Source: Candidatus Zixiibacteriota bacterium
GTDB lineage: Bacteria; Zixibacteria; MSB-5A5; GN15; PGXB01
Assembly: GCA_016933955.1 (NCBI GenBank)
Contig: JAFGTT010000009.1
Coordinates: 62,001 to 126,000, forward strand
DNA: 64,000 nucleotides
Direction: 5' to 3'
In this document: positions 46,102 through 54,534 of the stretch, piece after piece
Layout of the letters: the number at the start of each line of letters is the position of its first letter
Numbering within the stretch: the first letter of the stretch is position 1
Notes under the pieces: generated by a model
What the model saw: the letters and a program-made list of their open reading frames with translations, nothing else
What the model was told of the DNA's origin: nothing
Database searches by the model: none
Position numbers and translations under genes: made by a program

Positions 46102-46758
46102 ATGACATCATATGTAAATTCCAGAAATTTATCTTCCCGAGCTAAAATCTGGCTCAAACAGGTCAAACCATATAACCGGGATAATCTGAAACCGAACCGA
46201 TCCAGGGCTGTCCTGATAGTAATCGATATGCAGAAATTTTTCCTAGACCCGACTTCATCATCGTTCACCTGCGGCGGCTTGCCGATTATTCCCAATGTTC
46301 AAAGACTTATAACGCTTTTCCGCCAAATCCGGCGGCCAATTATTTATACCCGCCATGTGCACGATGCCAAGGGAATCGATGCCGGTATCATGAAATGGTG
46401 GTGGGATGATATGTGTATTGCGGGAACGCCGGAAAGCGAAATCCATGATGACCTGGCTCCCTGCCCGGGAGAGAGAGTAATTATCAAACACCGTTACGAC
46501 GCCTTTTACAACACCGGCCTGGAAACCGTTTTACGCGGTCTGAAAATAAAGGATATTATCATTACCGGAATAATGACCAATATGTGTTGCGAATCCACCG
46601 CCCGCGGGGCCTATTACCGGGACTACCGGGTCTTTTTCCCGGTCGATGCAACCGGGACTGTCACCGAGGAGATGCATACGGCCAGCCTGCTTAACCTGGC
46701 ATTCGGTTTCGCCGTTATTACAAACACGCCCAATCTGGTTCGGCAGATCGGGCGGTGA
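46102..46758 (+). CDS. Isochorismatase-like cysteine hydrolase
   Basis: The 218-residue protein has the triad of the family: Asp in LIVIDMQKFF, Lys in VIIKHRYDAF, and Cys in GIMTNMCCESTARGA, with the cis-peptide motif before it. It has an unusual 30-residue basic lead. Members hydrolyse isochorismate, nicotinamide, N-carbamoyl compounds or oxamate. The IMTNMCCEST type is common in siderophore-like isochorismatases, but no siderophore gene is near. The substrate stays open. Confidence 0.85.
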   Translation: MTSYVNSRNLSSRAKIWLKQVKPYNRDNLKPNRSRAVLIVIDMQKFFLDPTSSSFTCGGLPIIPNVQRLITLFRQIRRPIIYTRHVHDAKGIDAGIMKWWWDDMCIAGTPESEIHDDLAPCPGERVIIKHRYDAFYNTGLETVLRGLKIKDIIITGIMTNMCCESTARGAYYRDYRVFFPVDATGTVTEEMHTASLLNLAFGFAVITNTPNLVRQIGR

Positions 46759-46936
46759 TGGATGATGGCAATGAGATTATGCCGGGAAACAATAATTTTT
46801 TTAGAAAGACAATTACCTGTCAAATTTCCGGCTGACAGATTCTTTCGCTGTTTTTAACTTGTCGCGTGAATGATTATAATAAACCGGTTGGGCATTCCTT
46901 TCGTATAGGTCGGCCCGACTCATGAGGAAAAGCGAC

Positions 46937-48010
46937 ATGAACCAAACCCTGCCTGACAATAAGGTTCTTTACAAAGCTCTGGTGGAGAAAGACAGCACCT
47001 ATGACGGTATTTTTGTGGTCGGAGTTAAATCGACCGGAATATTCTGCCGTCCGACCTGCAATGCCCGGAAACCGAAAATTGAAAATGTCGAATTTTTCCG
47101 AACCCCGAAAGAAGCACTTCAGCGTGGTTACCGGCCCTGCAAATTGTGTCATCCGCTGGGATATAAAGACCGAATCCCCGACTGGCTGGTCCCATTATTG
47201 AAAGAAATCGACAGCGATCCCTCGATCAGACTTAAAGATTCGGATCTTATCGGGCGCGGTCTGGAACCGAACCGGGTTCGGCGTTGGTTTAAGAAACATC
47301 ATGATATGACCTTCCAGGCCTATCTTAGAAGTCTTCGCATCGGGTTGGCTTTGGGCCGTATCAAACAGGGCGATAAGGTAATTGAGGCGGCTTTTAATTC
47401 CGGTTATGAATCGTTGAGCGGTTTCACCAATTATTTCAAAAAGACTTTCGGTCGCTCTCCGGCCAACAGCAAGAATAAACAGATCATCTCCGTAACCCGG
47501 ATCCTGACTCCGCTGGGACCGATGATTGCCGGGGTGGTTGATAAGGGGATCTGCCTGCTGGAATTTGCCGATCGGCGGATGATCGAAACCCAGTTTAAAC
47601 GACTGCGCAGGGCTCTTGATGCTGAAATTATCCCCGGGCCATCGCCCCTTTTTGATAAACTGGATTTGCAATTGAAGGAATATTTCGAAGGCCGACGAAG
47701 GAATTTCGAGATACCCCTGGTGATTCCCGGAACCGAATTCCAAAGAAAAGTGTGGGAGGTTTTGCAAACGATTCCCTACGGGACAACCCGATCTTATCGG
47801 GAGCAGGCCGGGCTTCTCGGCCGTCCTGAGGCGATCCGGGCGGTCGCCCGGACCAACGGTGATAACCGGATCGCGATATTAATTCCCTGCCACCGCGTTA
47901 TCGGAAGCGACGGGCAATTGACCGGCTATGGAGGCGGGTTATGGCGGAAGAGATATCTGCTTGATCTGGAAAAGGCGGCTTTGAAACAGCAAGAAAACCA
48001 TAATATCTGA
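46937..48010 (+). CDS. ada: Ada-type methylated-DNA repair protein and regulator
   Basis: The protein has about 357 residues and the full E. coli Ada layout. The N-terminal Zn domain with four cysteines (FCRPTCNARKP...YRPCKLCHP) takes methyl from phosphotriesters, an AraC-type helix-turn-helix follows (about 95-175), and the O6-methylguanine methyltransferase domain is last, with IPCHRVIGSDG carrying the acceptor cysteine and GTTRSYREQA the DNA-binding helix. ATG 46937 is preferred because GAGG lies eight bases before it, though 46922 is possible. An AlkD-like glycosylase gene at 53821 repairs related damage. Confidence 0.93.
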   Translation: MNQTLPDNKVLYKALVEKDSTYDGIFVVGVKSTGIFCRPTCNARKPKIENVEFFRTPKEALQRGYRPCKLCHPLGYKDRIPDWLVPLLKEIDSDPSIRLKDSDLIGRGLEPNRVRRWFKKHHDMTFQAYLRSLRIGLALGRIKQGDKVIEAAFNSGYESLSGFTNYFKKTFGRSPANSKNKQIISVTRILTPLGPMIAGVVDKGICLLEFADRRMIETQFKRLRRALDAEIIPGPSPLFDKLDLQLKEYFEGRRRNFEIPLVIPGTEFQRKVWEVLQTIPYGTTRSYREQAGLLGRPEAIRAVARTNGDNRIAILIPCHRVIGSDGQLTGYGGGLWRKRYLLDLEKAALKQQENHNI

Positions 48011-48158
48011 ACCTTCCCGTTATTCTTTTTCCATGAAACCAGCGAGACAACGGATTAAAATCTATAAACCTCGGAGGACCTGAATAAAAATCGGATAGGG
48101 CCGATATAAGATTATGGGGGGGAATCTGTTTCGCCCCGACTTATAAAGTGGAGCGGTT

Positions 48159-48731
48159 ATGCCGTTGGATAAAAAAGTCCAGGAAGCTCTGGCCAAAAAA
48201 CTCCGCCAGGAAATGAAACTGATGGATGTCGAGGAGGTCAAAAAGGACCTTGTCGAATGGTTGGAGCAGATTCCATTTCCCAATTACCCTGGCGCGGCTT
48301 CATGGGCCGATTGTATCAAGACCTTTCCGGCCAAGCCCGAGGAACAGCAAATGGAATCGGGGATGCGCCTGCGTGTAAATTTCCGTCTCTATACCGACGA
48401 TAACGAATACCTGGTTTCATTTCTGGAATCACTCAATCCGAATTCACGGGGCAAATATATTCTGACCGTTCATGTGAACTGGCAGAAACAGGAAAAACAG
48501 ATTCAGGAACAACTTGAAACGATTTATTTCGGGAAATTCGATGATGGTCTGAAGGCCAAACATACTATCTGGGCGCAAACCATCGAGAAAGAACAAATCC
48601 GGGCCGCACTGGATAGTTGCGCTATAGCTATACTCGGTAATGAATTGCAAGGTGAACCATCGTACGAAACGGCCGGTATCCCAATAAAAATCCCTCAAGT
48701 CGCCGCGAAGTTTCCCTCGTCCGACGATTAG
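48159..48731 (+). CDS. Cytosolic protein of unknown function
   Basis: The 190-residue protein starts with a charged helix (MPLDKKVQEALAKKLRQEMK), followed by mixed alpha/beta sequence. A stretch VNFRLYTDDNEYLVSFLESL is followed by YILTVHVNWQKQ, which looks like paired strands. No signal, membrane segment or known motif is seen. I do not recognise the family. A ribosome binding site is present (GGAG before the ATG), and codon use matches neighbours. Confidence 0.65.
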   Translation: MPLDKKVQEALAKKLRQEMKLMDVEEVKKDLVEWLEQIPFPNYPGAASWADCIKTFPAKPEEQQMESGMRLRVNFRLYTDDNEYLVSFLESLNPNSRGKYILTVHVNWQKQEKQIQEQLETIYFGKFDDGLKAKHTIWAQTIEKEQIRAALDSCAIAILGNELQGEPSYETAGIPIKIPQVAAKFPSSDD

Positions 48732-48833
48732 CCTCGTCCAACCCGATCCTGCTTGCGATCCAGAGCCGGGAACCTTATAATTCAACGTTCGTTTTATTAA
48801 CCAGTAGTGTATTATAAAACACGGGAGAATATC

Positions 48834-49373
48834 ATGCTCAAAGCCGACAAAGCGGTCCTGGTGGTGGTCGATATTCAGGGGAAACTGGCAACCCTGATGC
48901 ACAACAGGGAAGTTTTCTATCAAAATGTAATCAGGATGATTAATGGCGCCAGAGCGCTGGAGATTCCGATCCTCTGGAATGAACAACTTCCCGACAAGCT
49001 GGGTGAGACTATCCCGGAAATCAAAGAAGTCCTGAGAGATAAGAAACCGCTGATAAAAAAATCTTTCAGTTGCTGTGGCAATCCGGATTTTGTCGATCAG
49101 TTAAAACAACTCAAATGCAAACAGGTCCTTCTGGTCGGCATGGAAACCCATATCTGCATCTACCGCACGGCTCTTGATCTCCTGCATGATGGTTACAAAG
49201 TCTATCTGGTCACCGATGCCGTCGCTTCAAGGGTTCCTGAAAACAAGCAGTTGGGAATCGAAGTCATCAAAGAGCGCGGCGGCCTTATGACCAGTGTCGA
49301 AATGGCCCTGTTTGAGATATTCGACACGGCCGAGGGGGATAAATTCAAGCAGATGGTGCAAATCGTTAAATAA
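48834..49373 (+). CDS. Isochorismatase-family hydrolase (YcaC-like)
   Basis: The protein has about 179 residues with catalytic Asp in VVVDIQGKLATLM, Lys in PLIKKSFSCCG, and Cys in LVGMETHICIYRTALDL, fitting the YcaC/nicotinamidase superfamily. The METHICIYRTA type and the C-terminal GGLMTSVEMALFEIF are those of YcaC-like hydrolases with unknown natural substrate. The ATG at 48834 follows GGGAG. It is the second isochorismatase-like gene within 3 kb, but the two are only distantly alike. Confidence 0.87.
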   Translation: MLKADKAVLVVVDIQGKLATLMHNREVFYQNVIRMINGARALEIPILWNEQLPDKLGETIPEIKEVLRDKKPLIKKSFSCCGNPDFVDQLKQLKCKQVLLVGMETHICIYRTALDLLHDGYKVYLVTDAVASRVPENKQLGIEVIKERGGLMTSVEMALFEIFDTAEGDKFKQMVQIVK

Positions 49374-49383
49374 AATAACGACA

Positions 49384-49800
49384 ATGCATAATATTAGATA
49401 TACAGACAATCCAGAAAATATTGAACCGGAAATGCTTCAAGGTTTTTTTGTCGGATGGCCCAAACCGCCCACCCCGGAGAAACATCTCGAAATACTGAAA
49501 AACAGCTATGCGGTGGTACTGGCTGTCGATGAAAACACCGAGCAGGTGGTCGGATTTATCAACGCTGTTGGCGATGGAATCTTGTGCGCCTATCTACCGC
49601 TTCTGGAGGTCCTGCCGGAATACCAGAAATGCGGGATAGGGGGCGAATTGGTCCAGCGGATGGTGGAGAAACTGAACCGGTTATATATGATTGATCTGGT
49701 TTGCGATGAGTCGCTAGTGGATTTTTACCGGAAACACGGGCTAAAACCGCACCGGGCCATGATGATTCGCAATTTCGACCGGCAATCGGGTGAAGCCTGA
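49384..49800 (+). CDS. GNAT-family N-acetyltransferase
   Basis: The 138-residue protein shows the acetyl-CoA loop LPEYQKCGIGGELVQRMV (Q-x-x-G-x-G type) at about 80-97, followed by the last strand YRKHGLKPHRAMMIRN. It starts ten bases after the isochorismatase stop and should be co-transcribed. The acceptor is unknown. It resembles small single-domain GNAT proteins such as those acting on amines. Confidence 0.83.
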   Translation: MHNIRYTDNPENIEPEMLQGFFVGWPKPPTPEKHLEILKNSYAVVLAVDENTEQVVGFINAVGDGILCAYLPLLEVLPEYQKCGIGGELVQRMVEKLNRLYMIDLVCDESLVDFYRKHGLKPHRAMMIRNFDRQSGEA

Positions 49801-49883
49801 TATTGGCCTATATGGGTCCGGTGAATCGGTACGAAAACAGCCGCAGTGGCTTGTTGGGGGCGGTTCTACAGGTAATTTTTTTC

Positions 49884-49914
49884 TTGCATAAAATTAAAAA
49901 TCGGACGTTATTAT
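49884..49914 (+). promoter_or_regulatory. Candidate promoter of the small RNA unit
   Basis: TTGCAT (49884-49889) and TATTAT (49909-49914) have a 19-base spacer, slightly long. Transcription from this promoter would begin near 49921, only about four bases before the extended ribosome-binding sequence. A T-run precedes the -35 box. Confidence 0.45.
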
Positions 49915-49941
49915 ATGTACACAGGAAAGGAGGTGGTCTAT

Positions 49942-49977
49942 TTGAAGTCAGACAAATGTGAGGTGGCTGCTACTTAG
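49942..49977 (+). CDS. 11-residue micro-ORF inside the structured RNA
   Basis: TTG at 49942 lies eight bases after the core GGAGG. The frame encodes MKSDKCEVAAT and stops at TAG (49975-49977). The near-perfect anti-Shine-Dalgarno complement in front argues that ribosomes load here. The stop sits inside a sequence able to form a pseudoknot with 50006-50014, so translation and folding would compete. Whether the peptide or the act of translation matters is unknown. Confidence 0.45.
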   Translation: MKSDKCEVAAT

Positions 49978-50035
49978 CCGCTTACTCGACCATATAGTTG
50001 GGTTTGCGCTAAGTAAATCCCAACAGTTTTACCGG

Positions 50036-50070
50036 CCTGATGGCGTTTGTGTATGCCATCAGGTTTTTTT
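50036..50070 (+). terminator. Rho-independent terminator of the small RNA
   Basis: CCTGATGGC (50036-50044) and GCCATCAGG (50055-50063) form a perfect nine-base stem with a ten-base loop, followed by seven Ts. Its T-run touches the end of the convergent lipoprotein gene. Confidence 0.92.
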
Positions 50071-51277
50071 ATTGATTTCCAATCAGTCCCTGTTCATCGG
50101 TTTTGATAAGGAAAACATCGCCGGGGCCGTTGCTGAACGAAGTGGTCCGACCGACAATAAAATGGCCGCCATCACGAGTTGGAATAATGTCCCAACCGGT
50201 ATCCTCGCCGACTCCACCATAGGAACGCCCCCAGATAGAGACTCCCCCGGAACCGACATTGATCAGAGGAATTTCCCCCCGGGCTTTTTTGGAATTATAC
50301 CAGCCGGTCAAAATACAACTGCTGTCGCTGGACCTGATCACGGCATTGCCGCCGCCATCGCCAAGATCATCATAGGTTTTATTCCAGAGAACATTCCCCA
50401 GCGAATCAATATTATACAGGCTGATAACCTGGGCCTCGGTTTTCTCCGAGGTGGTTCGACCGGTAAAGACGCAACCGTTGCCGTGGGTAGTTGTCAGACT
50501 CATGGCATAGTCAATCCCCGGGCCACCGAATGTTTTTTGCCATACCAGACTGCCGGAATGGTTGACCCTGGCCAGATAGAAATCCTCGCGCTGGTTTCCG
50601 AACGATTTTGACCAGCCCAGAATCAGAAAATCGCCGCCGGGAATGAGGGTCAGAGCTGAACCATGGTCAAGGTCCGCTCCTCCGAAGGTTTTCTCCCAGA
50701 GAATTTCGCCATCCTTATTCAAACGGGCCAGATAAATATCGGTATTTCCGGCGCCATATGATCTGGTCGTGCCAATTACCGCCAGGCCGCCATCGGGTAA
50801 TTCGATAACATCGCTGCCGTCCTCGTAATCATGGCCGCCCAGCATCCGGTCCCAGATCAATTCCCCCTCCCGATTGACTTTAAACAGGTAAATATCACTC
50901 TGGCCATCGGGAGTCGAGGAACTGGAGCCGACTACCACCAGATTATGGTCGCGGCTGATGATTATTTTGGCGGCATCATCGGATCCGCCCCCGCCATAAT
51001 TTCTTTGCCAGATAAGTTCCCCGGCCGGGTCGACTCCAAGGAGATAGATATCGTTGTCAACGGCTTTGAAAGAGCGTGTCACCCCGGCAATAACATAGCT
51101 TCCATCGGAAAGCTGAACCGCCGATTTGCCGGCATCCTCATCGGCGCCGCCGAAATGGCGTTCCCATGTGAACCACCGGTCATCCCGCCGGATTGATTTT
51201 ATAGAGGCACATGAGTTCAAGAATAAAATCGAGATGATTATAATAATAAAGGCTGACAGGTATTTCCATTTATTCAT
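50069..51277 (-). CDS. Lipoprotein with repeated beta-propeller-like blades
   Basis: The protein has about 402 residues. The signal peptide ends in a lipobox ILFLNSC (Cys about 23), so it is lipid-anchored. Seven or eight repeats of about 50 residues follow the pattern W-x3-(F/Y)GG-x2-D-x-G...DGG(F/Y)xxxGxTxS-x-G-x-D-x-(Y/F)LxxxxxxG, as in ERHFGGADEDAG and EKTFGGADLDHG. They are typical of PQQ-like or DUF-type secreted propellers from Bacteroidetes-related bacteria. The ATG at 51277 follows GGAGGATAAT; a longer frame to 51376 lacks a leader. Function is unknown; the blades may bind other surface proteins. Confidence 0.85.
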   Translation of the reverse strand: MNKWKYLSAFIIIIISILFLNSCASIKSIRRDDRWFTWERHFGGADEDAGKSAVQLSDGSYVIAGVTRSFKAVDNDIYLLGVDPAGELIWQRNYGGGGSDDAAKIIISRDHNLVVVGSSSSTPDGQSDIYLFKVNREGELIWDRMLGGHDYEDGSDVIELPDGGLAVIGTTRSYGAGNTDIYLARLNKDGEILWEKTFGGADLDHGSALTLIPGGDFLILGWSKSFGNQREDFYLARVNHSGSLVWQKTFGGPGIDYAMSLTTTHGNGCVFTGRTTSEKTEAQVISLYNIDSLGNVLWNKTYDDLGDGGGNAVIRSSDSSCILTGWYNSKKARGEIPLINVGSGGVSIWGRSYGGVGEDTGWDIIPTRDGGHFIVGRTTSFSNGPGDVFLIKTDEQGLIGNQ

Positions 51278-51438
51278 ATTATCCTCCGCTGGTATCCCTG
51301 GGATAAAAATCCCGGGTTGGAGTGAAAATAAGTCAAAACGGGAGGTTTTCCAAATTGCTTTTAAATGAATGTCCAATATTTTTATATTATTACCTTTTTC
51401 TATCGTTATAGTATGGAAATTCGGAGTGTCGATATAAA

Positions 51439-52287
51439 TTGAAAAACCTCTCCCTCAGACCCGGTGTCAAGTATATCCTGCTCTCCACCATCTTTTTTGC
51501 CATCATGAATATCGGGGTAAAATATCTGGACCGAATCCCCGCCCATGAGATCGTGCTGTTTCGCGCCCTGATCACCCTGGTGGTCGGCTACTTCATGATT
51601 ATCGGGAAAAAACTTAATCCCTGGGGCAATAATAAAAAATATCTTTTGCTGCGCGGATTGACCGGGACGATTGCCTTGATCTGCTATTTTTACACCCTGC
51701 AACATATGCCACTGGCCTCGGCCGTAACCATCCAGTACCTCTCGCCGCTTTTTACGATTATTATCGCGGCTTATTTTCTTCGCGAACCGGCGCGGCCGAT
51801 TCAATGGCTGTTTTTTATACTGGCCTTCGCCGGGGTGATTATGGTGAAAGGTTTTGACCCGAGGGTGACGGTTTGGGATCTGGTGATCGGAATCGTAGCG
51901 GCTCTTTTTGCCGGATTCGCCTATAATTTTGTGAGGAAATTGAAAGATTTCGATCATCCACTGGTGGTGGTTTTCTATTTTCCGCTGGTGACGGTACCGG
52001 TGGTCGGGGTCTATTGCCTGTTCCACTGGGTGATGCCGGTTTCGTATGAATGGCTGATCCTTCTGGCTATCGGTCTGGCCACCACGGCCGCCCAGGTCTA
52101 TATGACCATGGCGTACCAAGCCGAGACCGCCTCGAATATTTCTATTTTCAATTATCTGGGAACGGTTTATGCCATAATTATCGGGCTATCTCTGTTTGAT
52201 GAAACCATCAGTGCTCTGGGTTATGCCGGGTTTGTGTTGATTATTTTCGGGGTGGTCATGTCACAAAGATTCCGACGGAAAGCATGA
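51439..52287 (+). CDS. EamA-family (DMT) transporter
   Basis: The protein has 282 residues with ten hydrophobic membrane segments in two EamA halves. The first half ends LREPARPIQWLFFILAFAGVI and the second LFDETISALGYAGFVLIIFGV, both typical end motifs. The family exports amino acids or other metabolites; the substrate is not evident. The frame starts with TTG at 51439, the first in-frame start, and no ATG precedes it. It is divergent from the lipoprotein gene. Confidence 0.9.
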   Translation: MKNLSLRPGVKYILLSTIFFAIMNIGVKYLDRIPAHEIVLFRALITLVVGYFMIIGKKLNPWGNNKKYLLLRGLTGTIALICYFYTLQHMPLASAVTIQYLSPLFTIIIAAYFLREPARPIQWLFFILAFAGVIMVKGFDPRVTVWDLVIGIVAALFAGFAYNFVRKLKDFDHPLVVVFYFPLVTVPVVGVYCLFHWVMPVSYEWLILLAIGLATTAAQVYMTMAYQAETASNISIFNYLGTVYAIIIGLSLFDETISALGYAGFVLIIFGVVMSQRFRRKA

Positions 52288-52447
52288 CCATCCATTACTT
52301 CTGAAAGCAGTAATTCCATATCAAATTCGTCATCTGCTTTTTATCAAATTGTCGGGAATAACTTTGGTCAACGAAATAATCCGGGCCGGGAACAGGTTCG
52401 GTGGTTTTTTGTTTTAAACGATACCAAAGCCAATCGAAGGAGAATAA

Positions 52448-52987
52448 ATGCGAAAGAGCTTTTTTATTATTCTGGCCATTATAATCGTCTTGCCGCTGGG
52501 ACTCAGGGCCGAAGAAAAATTCAAGGTGGGCGATGCGGTGCCTATGTTTGATCTTCCTTACGCCACTAAAGATACTATCAATATGAAGGGAATAAATACC
52601 AATGATCTGAAAGGCCGTTGGTATTTGCTGGCCTTTTACCCGGCTTCATGGTCACCGGGTTGTACCAAAGAGATGTGTATTTTCCGTGACGAGTTCGCCG
52701 ATTTCCGTGATCTGGATATCGAGATTCTGGCCATTTCGGGCGATTATGTTTTCACGCAGTATGAATGGGCCAAACACAACAATTTCAATTTCAAACTGCT
52801 GGCCGATCATACCCGGAAGTACGGTAATAAGATGGGTGTTTATATTGATGACTATGGCATGTTTCAAAGATCGGTTTTTGTGGTCGATCCGGATGGCAAG
52901 TTCGCCTATATCGATTATGAATATTCGCTTGAAAATGATAAGGATTATAATGCCCTCATGCAGTTTTTGCGATCCCGGGCCGGATAA
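52448..52987 (+). CDS. Exported peroxiredoxin (AhpC/TSA family)
   Basis: The 179-residue protein has a signal peptide (1-21, ending LRAE) and a thioredoxin fold. YPASWSPGCTKEMCIFRDEF carries the peroxidatic cysteine and a second cysteine four residues on, as in BCP/PrxQ-like enzymes, followed by AISGD. It reduces hydroperoxides in the periplasm. The electron donor is not visible. The metal chaperone gene follows after 45 bases. Confidence 0.9.
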   Translation: MRKSFFIILAIIIVLPLGLRAEEKFKVGDAVPMFDLPYATKDTINMKGINTNDLKGRWYLLAFYPASWSPGCTKEMCIFRDEFADFRDLDIEILAISGDYVFTQYEWAKHNNFNFKLLADHTRKYGNKMGVYIDDYGMFQRSVFVVDPDGKFAYIDYEYSLENDKDYNALMQFLRSRAG

Positions 52988-53032
52988 ATGTACACTATTT
53001 CGAGCCATGAACTGACAAAAACGGTTATAGCT

Positions 53033-53251
53033 ATGAATAACACCATAAAAATCAGTGTCTCCGGGATGCATTGCGGCGGTTGCACCAACAGTGTCCGGAT
53101 GGCGCTGGAAAAGATAAACGGGGTTGTATCGGTCAGGGTCGATCAGGCTACCGGTACGGCTGAGATAGACTATAAAGATCAAAAGCCTGAAACCGATGAT
53201 CTGGTCGGGGCCGTGGAAAGGGCCGGCTTTAAGGCGGTCCTGCCTGTTTGA
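53033..53251 (+). CDS. Heavy-metal-associated (HMA) domain protein, CopZ-like
   Basis: The 72-residue single-domain protein has the metal site SGMHCGGCTNSV (MxCxxC) and the typical fold end LVGAVERAGFKAVL. It binds Cu+ or a similar soft metal ion and passes it to a P-type ATPase or sensor. None is encoded here. An earlier ATG (52988) would add 15 residues; neither start has a strong ribosome binding site. A perfect terminator follows. Confidence 0.88.
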   Translation: MNNTIKISVSGMHCGGCTNSVRMALEKINGVVSVRVDQATGTAEIDYKDQKPETDDLVGAVERAGFKAVLPV

Positions 53252-53279
53252 ACGACCTCTCCCATTCTGATTTCATTGG

Positions 53280-53309
53280 CCGCAATGATTCCATGTCATT
53301 GCGGTTTTT
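53280..53309 (+). terminator. Rho-independent terminator after the HMA gene
   Basis: CCGCAATGA (53280-53288) and TCATTGCGG (53296-53304) form a perfect nine-base stem with a seven-base loop and are followed by TTTTTATTTT. Confidence 0.93.
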
Positions 53310-53447
53310 ATTTTAGGGTTGGCAATATCGGGGAATTATTTATATATATACACCGGACCAGAAAATAATTTTAAAGATTCGGTATATTATTATGGTGGCC
53401 GGTAATTTCGGTAGTTATGAATAACATATAAGATTTTTGGAGGAGAT

Positions 53448-53774
53448 ATGATTATCACCACAACCCCTTCGATCGACGGTAAAAAAACGGTTCAGTATTT
53501 TGGAATTGTCTCGGGGGAGGCGATTCTGGGGGCCAATATATTCAAAGATTTATTCGCCAGTATCCGGGATATTGTCGGTGGCCGTTCGGCGGCCTACGAG
53601 GAGGAGCTTCGTAAAGCCAAGAATATCGCGATCCAGGAGATGAGTGAACAGGCCAGAAGTCTGGGCGCCAACGCCGTTCTGGCCGTGGATCTCGATTATG
53701 AAACAATCGGAAGCGGTTCCGGGAATATGCTGATGGTTTCGGCCAGCGGTACCGCGGTTCGGGTTGAGGAGTAA
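53448..53774 (+). CDS. YbjQ/UPF0145 family protein
   Basis: The 108-residue protein matches the YbjQ family. It starts [13 protein letters not shown] and has a central [18 protein letters not shown] and [17 protein letters not shown]. Members form pentameric rings; the cellular role is not established. The ATG is preceded by GGAGGA. An AlkD-like gene follows after 46 bases on the same strand. Confidence 0.92.
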   Translation: MIITTTPSIDGKKTVQYFGIVSGEAILGANIFKDLFASIRDIVGGRSAAYEEELRKAKNIAIQEMSEQARSLGANAVLAVDLDYETIGSGSGNMLMVSASGTAVRVEE

Positions 53775-53820
53775 ATTGTCCGGATGATTGCCGGGGAATC
53801 ATGGCGGAGGAAGAAATGGC

Positions 53821-54531
53821 ATGATTATCAAAAAAATCCGCGAGGAAATAAAAAAACTGGAACGGCCGGAGAATATGATCGATGCCCAGCAGTTCAGCAA
53901 AGAAGCTCTTACCAATCGATATGTACTCAAGGCGGCCGTTATTCGCAAAGCCTCAAACCGGCTGTTCGGGGAAATAAAAAATCAATCGAAAAATGATATC
54001 CTCGGGATATGCGATGAAATACTGGAATCGGATTTGAGATACCGCCGTTTTTTTGCTTTCGAATGGGCCGGAAAACTGCATGAAGTCTATTCGGTTTCGG
54101 ATTTCGCCCGCTTTGAAAGGTGGCTGAAAAAATATGTCGATAATTGGGGAACCTGTGATCATATCGGCATAGGGATACTTGGGCCCATGGTATTACGCTT
54201 CCCGGAGTTGACGGTCCGTATCAAAAAATGGACAAGCTCGAAAAATCGCTGGGTTCGAAGAGCATCGGCCGTAGCATTGATAATTCCGGTCCGAAACGGT
54301 TGTTTACTGGAGGATGTCTTCCTGACAGCAGATATTTTGCTTGAGGATCAGGATGATATGGTGCAGAAGGGTTACGGCTGGATGCTCAAAGAATCATGTA
54401 AGGCGTTCCAGGGGGAAGTATTTTCATATGTCATGAAGAATAAAAAATATATGCCCCGAACATCTCTCCGTTACGCTATCGAGAAAATGCCGCGTAATTT
54501 AAAACAGCAGGCAATGAAAAAGGACTGGTAA
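53821..54531 (+). CDS. DNA alkylation repair enzyme, AlkD-like HEAT-repeat protein
   Basis: The protein has about 236 residues, all helical in pattern, with HEAT-like repeats. FFAFEWAGKLHEVYSVSDF, VDNWGTCDHIGIGIL and SSKNRWVRRASAVALIIPVR with DMVQKGYGWMLKE are typical AlkD features (the WD/WGTCD region lies in the active cleft). AlkD excises 3- and 7-alkylpurines without base flipping. ATG 53821 follows GGAGG by eleven bases. The SDR gene starts four bases after its stop, so they are probably co-transcribed. Ada at 46937 serves the same kind of damage. Confidence 0.85.
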   Translation: MIIKKIREEIKKLERPENMIDAQQFSKEALTNRYVLKAAVIRKASNRLFGEIKNQSKNDILGICDEILESDLRYRRFFAFEWAGKLHEVYSVSDFARFERWLKKYVDNWGTCDHIGIGILGPMVLRFPELTVRIKKWTSSKNRWVRRASAVALIIPVRNGCLLEDVFLTADILLEDQDDMVQKGYGWMLKESCKAFQGEVFSYVMKNKKYMPRTSLRYAIEKMPRNLKQQAMKKDW

Positions 54532-54534
54532 ATT

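Larger units (their letters stand above)
49921..50070 (+). ncRNA. Putative 150-nt structured RNA with super-SD, 11-codon ORF and terminator
   Basis: Promoter-like boxes precede it and a perfect terminator ends it. At the 5' end GAAAGGAGGTGGTC (49925-49938) can pair with the 16S rRNA 3' tail over 14 positions (one G-U), much longer than any ordinary site here. An 11-codon frame (49942-49974 plus TAG) follows. Then ACTTAGCCGC (49972-49981) can pair with GCGCTAAGT (50006-50014), which itself lies in the loop of a GTTGGG/CCCAAC hairpin (49997-50024). That is a pseudoknot spanning the stop codon. TGGTC (49934-49938) can also pair with GACCA (49988-49992). I do not recognise a described RNA family. 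It could be a ribosome-binding regulator, a leader-peptide sensor or a small mRNA. Confidence 0.55.

Noticed and set aside
46102-49373. Two isochorismatase-like genes as a tandem duplication
   Set aside because: The catalytic surroundings differ (TNMCCES against ETHICIY) and lengths differ, so they are distant paralogues rather than a recent copy.
51406-52119. 237-residue minus-strand frame rich in His, Gln and Asp
   Set aside because: It lies wholly antisense to the EamA transporter, whose membrane pattern is clear; the composition is that of a mirror frame of hydrophobic codons.
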